Assembly: GCA_964519145.1 (NCBI GenBank)
Contig: CAZFHL010000002.1
Coordinates: 1 to 47,058 of the forward strand
From: CAZFHL01 sp964519145
GTDB lineage: Bacteria > Patescibacteriota > Minisyncoccia > Phycocordibacterales > WO2-35-19
Length of the DNA stretch: 47,058 bases
Reading direction: 5' to 3'
The notes beneath the pieces are model-generated. The model saw nothing but the letters and a program-made list of their open reading frames with translations, had not been told where the DNA came from and did no database searches. Shown piece by piece: positions 46,920 to 47,058 of the stretch. How positions within the stretch are numbered: position 1 is the first letter of the stretch; every line of letters begins with the position of its first letter. The translations under genes and the position numbers were made by a program.

Positions 46920-47058
46920 CTAATTCATATGCGCCTTGCAAGTTCTAGCTGCTGGGTTTGCAATAAGTCTTTCTTCTTCTATCATTTCTCCTGAAATTTC
47001 ACAAATACCGTAATTATCATTTTCACTTTTTTCCAAGGCGTCTTTTATATCTTTTAAT
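46920..47058 (-). CDS. DksA/TraR-family zinc-finger protein, C-terminal part
   Basis: Only the last 45 residues are inside the window. They match the C-terminal zinc-finger region of DksA/TraR proteins, which bind RNA polymerase secondary channels: ALEKSENDNYGICEISGE, then IEEERLIANPAARTCKAH. The usual four-cysteine site is reduced to two Cys (GICEIS and RTCKAH), with Ser and His at the other positions, so zinc binding may be altered or lost. The start lies beyond 47058. Confidence 0.75.
   Translation of the reverse strand, partial: LKDIKDALEKSENDNYGICEISGEMIEEERLIANPAARTCKAHMN

Overview
The window is a low-G+C bacterial chromosome piece, best explained as a member of the Candidate Phyla Radiation (Patescibacteria, probably the Parcubacteria/Paceibacteria side). 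The reasons are: compact AT-rich core genes; a spc-type ribosomal cluster that runs rpsE-rplO with no rpmD (L30) between them, as reported for CPR bacteria; a shortened trigger factor; type IV pilin; ComM; a zinc-type S14; and many orphan small membrane proteins. The assignment is inference, because no 16S gene lies in the window. Three 100-N assembly gaps (202-301, 7759-7858, 14254-14353) are probably of arbitrary length. Two of them sit on repeats.

Layout. 1-1060: tRNA-His and tRNA-Leu with repeat and hairpin material. 1070-6370, minus strand: a small orphan gene, then rplS-rplB-rplW-rplD-rplC, a palindromic element, and rpsJ-tuf. 6536-12028, minus: a type IV pilin-like protein, a small helical protein, and a giant multidomain membrane protein broken by a gap. 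12240-16526, plus: nusA, a GC-rich orphan gene, a secreted coiled-coil protein, a small membrane protein and trigger factor. 16604-24485: a membrane protein, rsmE, clpP, rny (RNase Y), a beta-CASP nuclease, a membrane protein, then ndk-map-adk. 24826-28743, minus: secY-rplO-rpsE-rplR-rplF-rpsH-rpsN. 28892-32917: an accessory island after tRNA-Ser, starting with a 707-bp unit bounded by copies of the tRNA 3' end. 32921-35936, minus: a FecR/IPT protein and a CHASE2 adenylate cyclase. 36176-39776: a small Cys-rich protein, recG, an orphan nucleotidyltransferase and tRNA-Ile(UAU). 39872-42887: ftsH, smpB and tmRNA (ssrA). 43007-45179: a second accessory island. 45268-47058: comM and the end of a DksA/TraR-like gene.

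The core genes serve translation (ribosomal proteins, EF-Tu, tmRNA/SmpB, RsmE), transcription (NusA), protein quality control and export (trigger factor, ClpP, FtsH, SecY, MetAP), RNA decay (RNase Y, beta-CASP nuclease), nucleotide supply (Adk, Ndk) and DNA repair or uptake (RecG, ComM, pilin).

Two expression styles coexist. Core genes have no Shine-Dalgarno sequence. Several have a -10 box exactly 6 nt before the ATG, which implies leaderless mRNAs. The orphan accessory genes have consensus -35/-10 promoters, structured leaders, a clear AGGAG-type ribosome binding site and often a strong terminator, and three of them are far richer in G+C than their surroundings. They cluster beside tRNA or tmRNA genes.

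The most unusual signal is a set of long palindromic elements that fold as an outer stem plus two inner hairpins. At least five copies share a core with compensatory changes. One copy is nested inside another and one separates rpsJ from rplC. Analogous hairpins built from duplicated tRNA 3' ends follow tRNA-His, tRNA-Ile and, in simpler form, tRNA-Ser.
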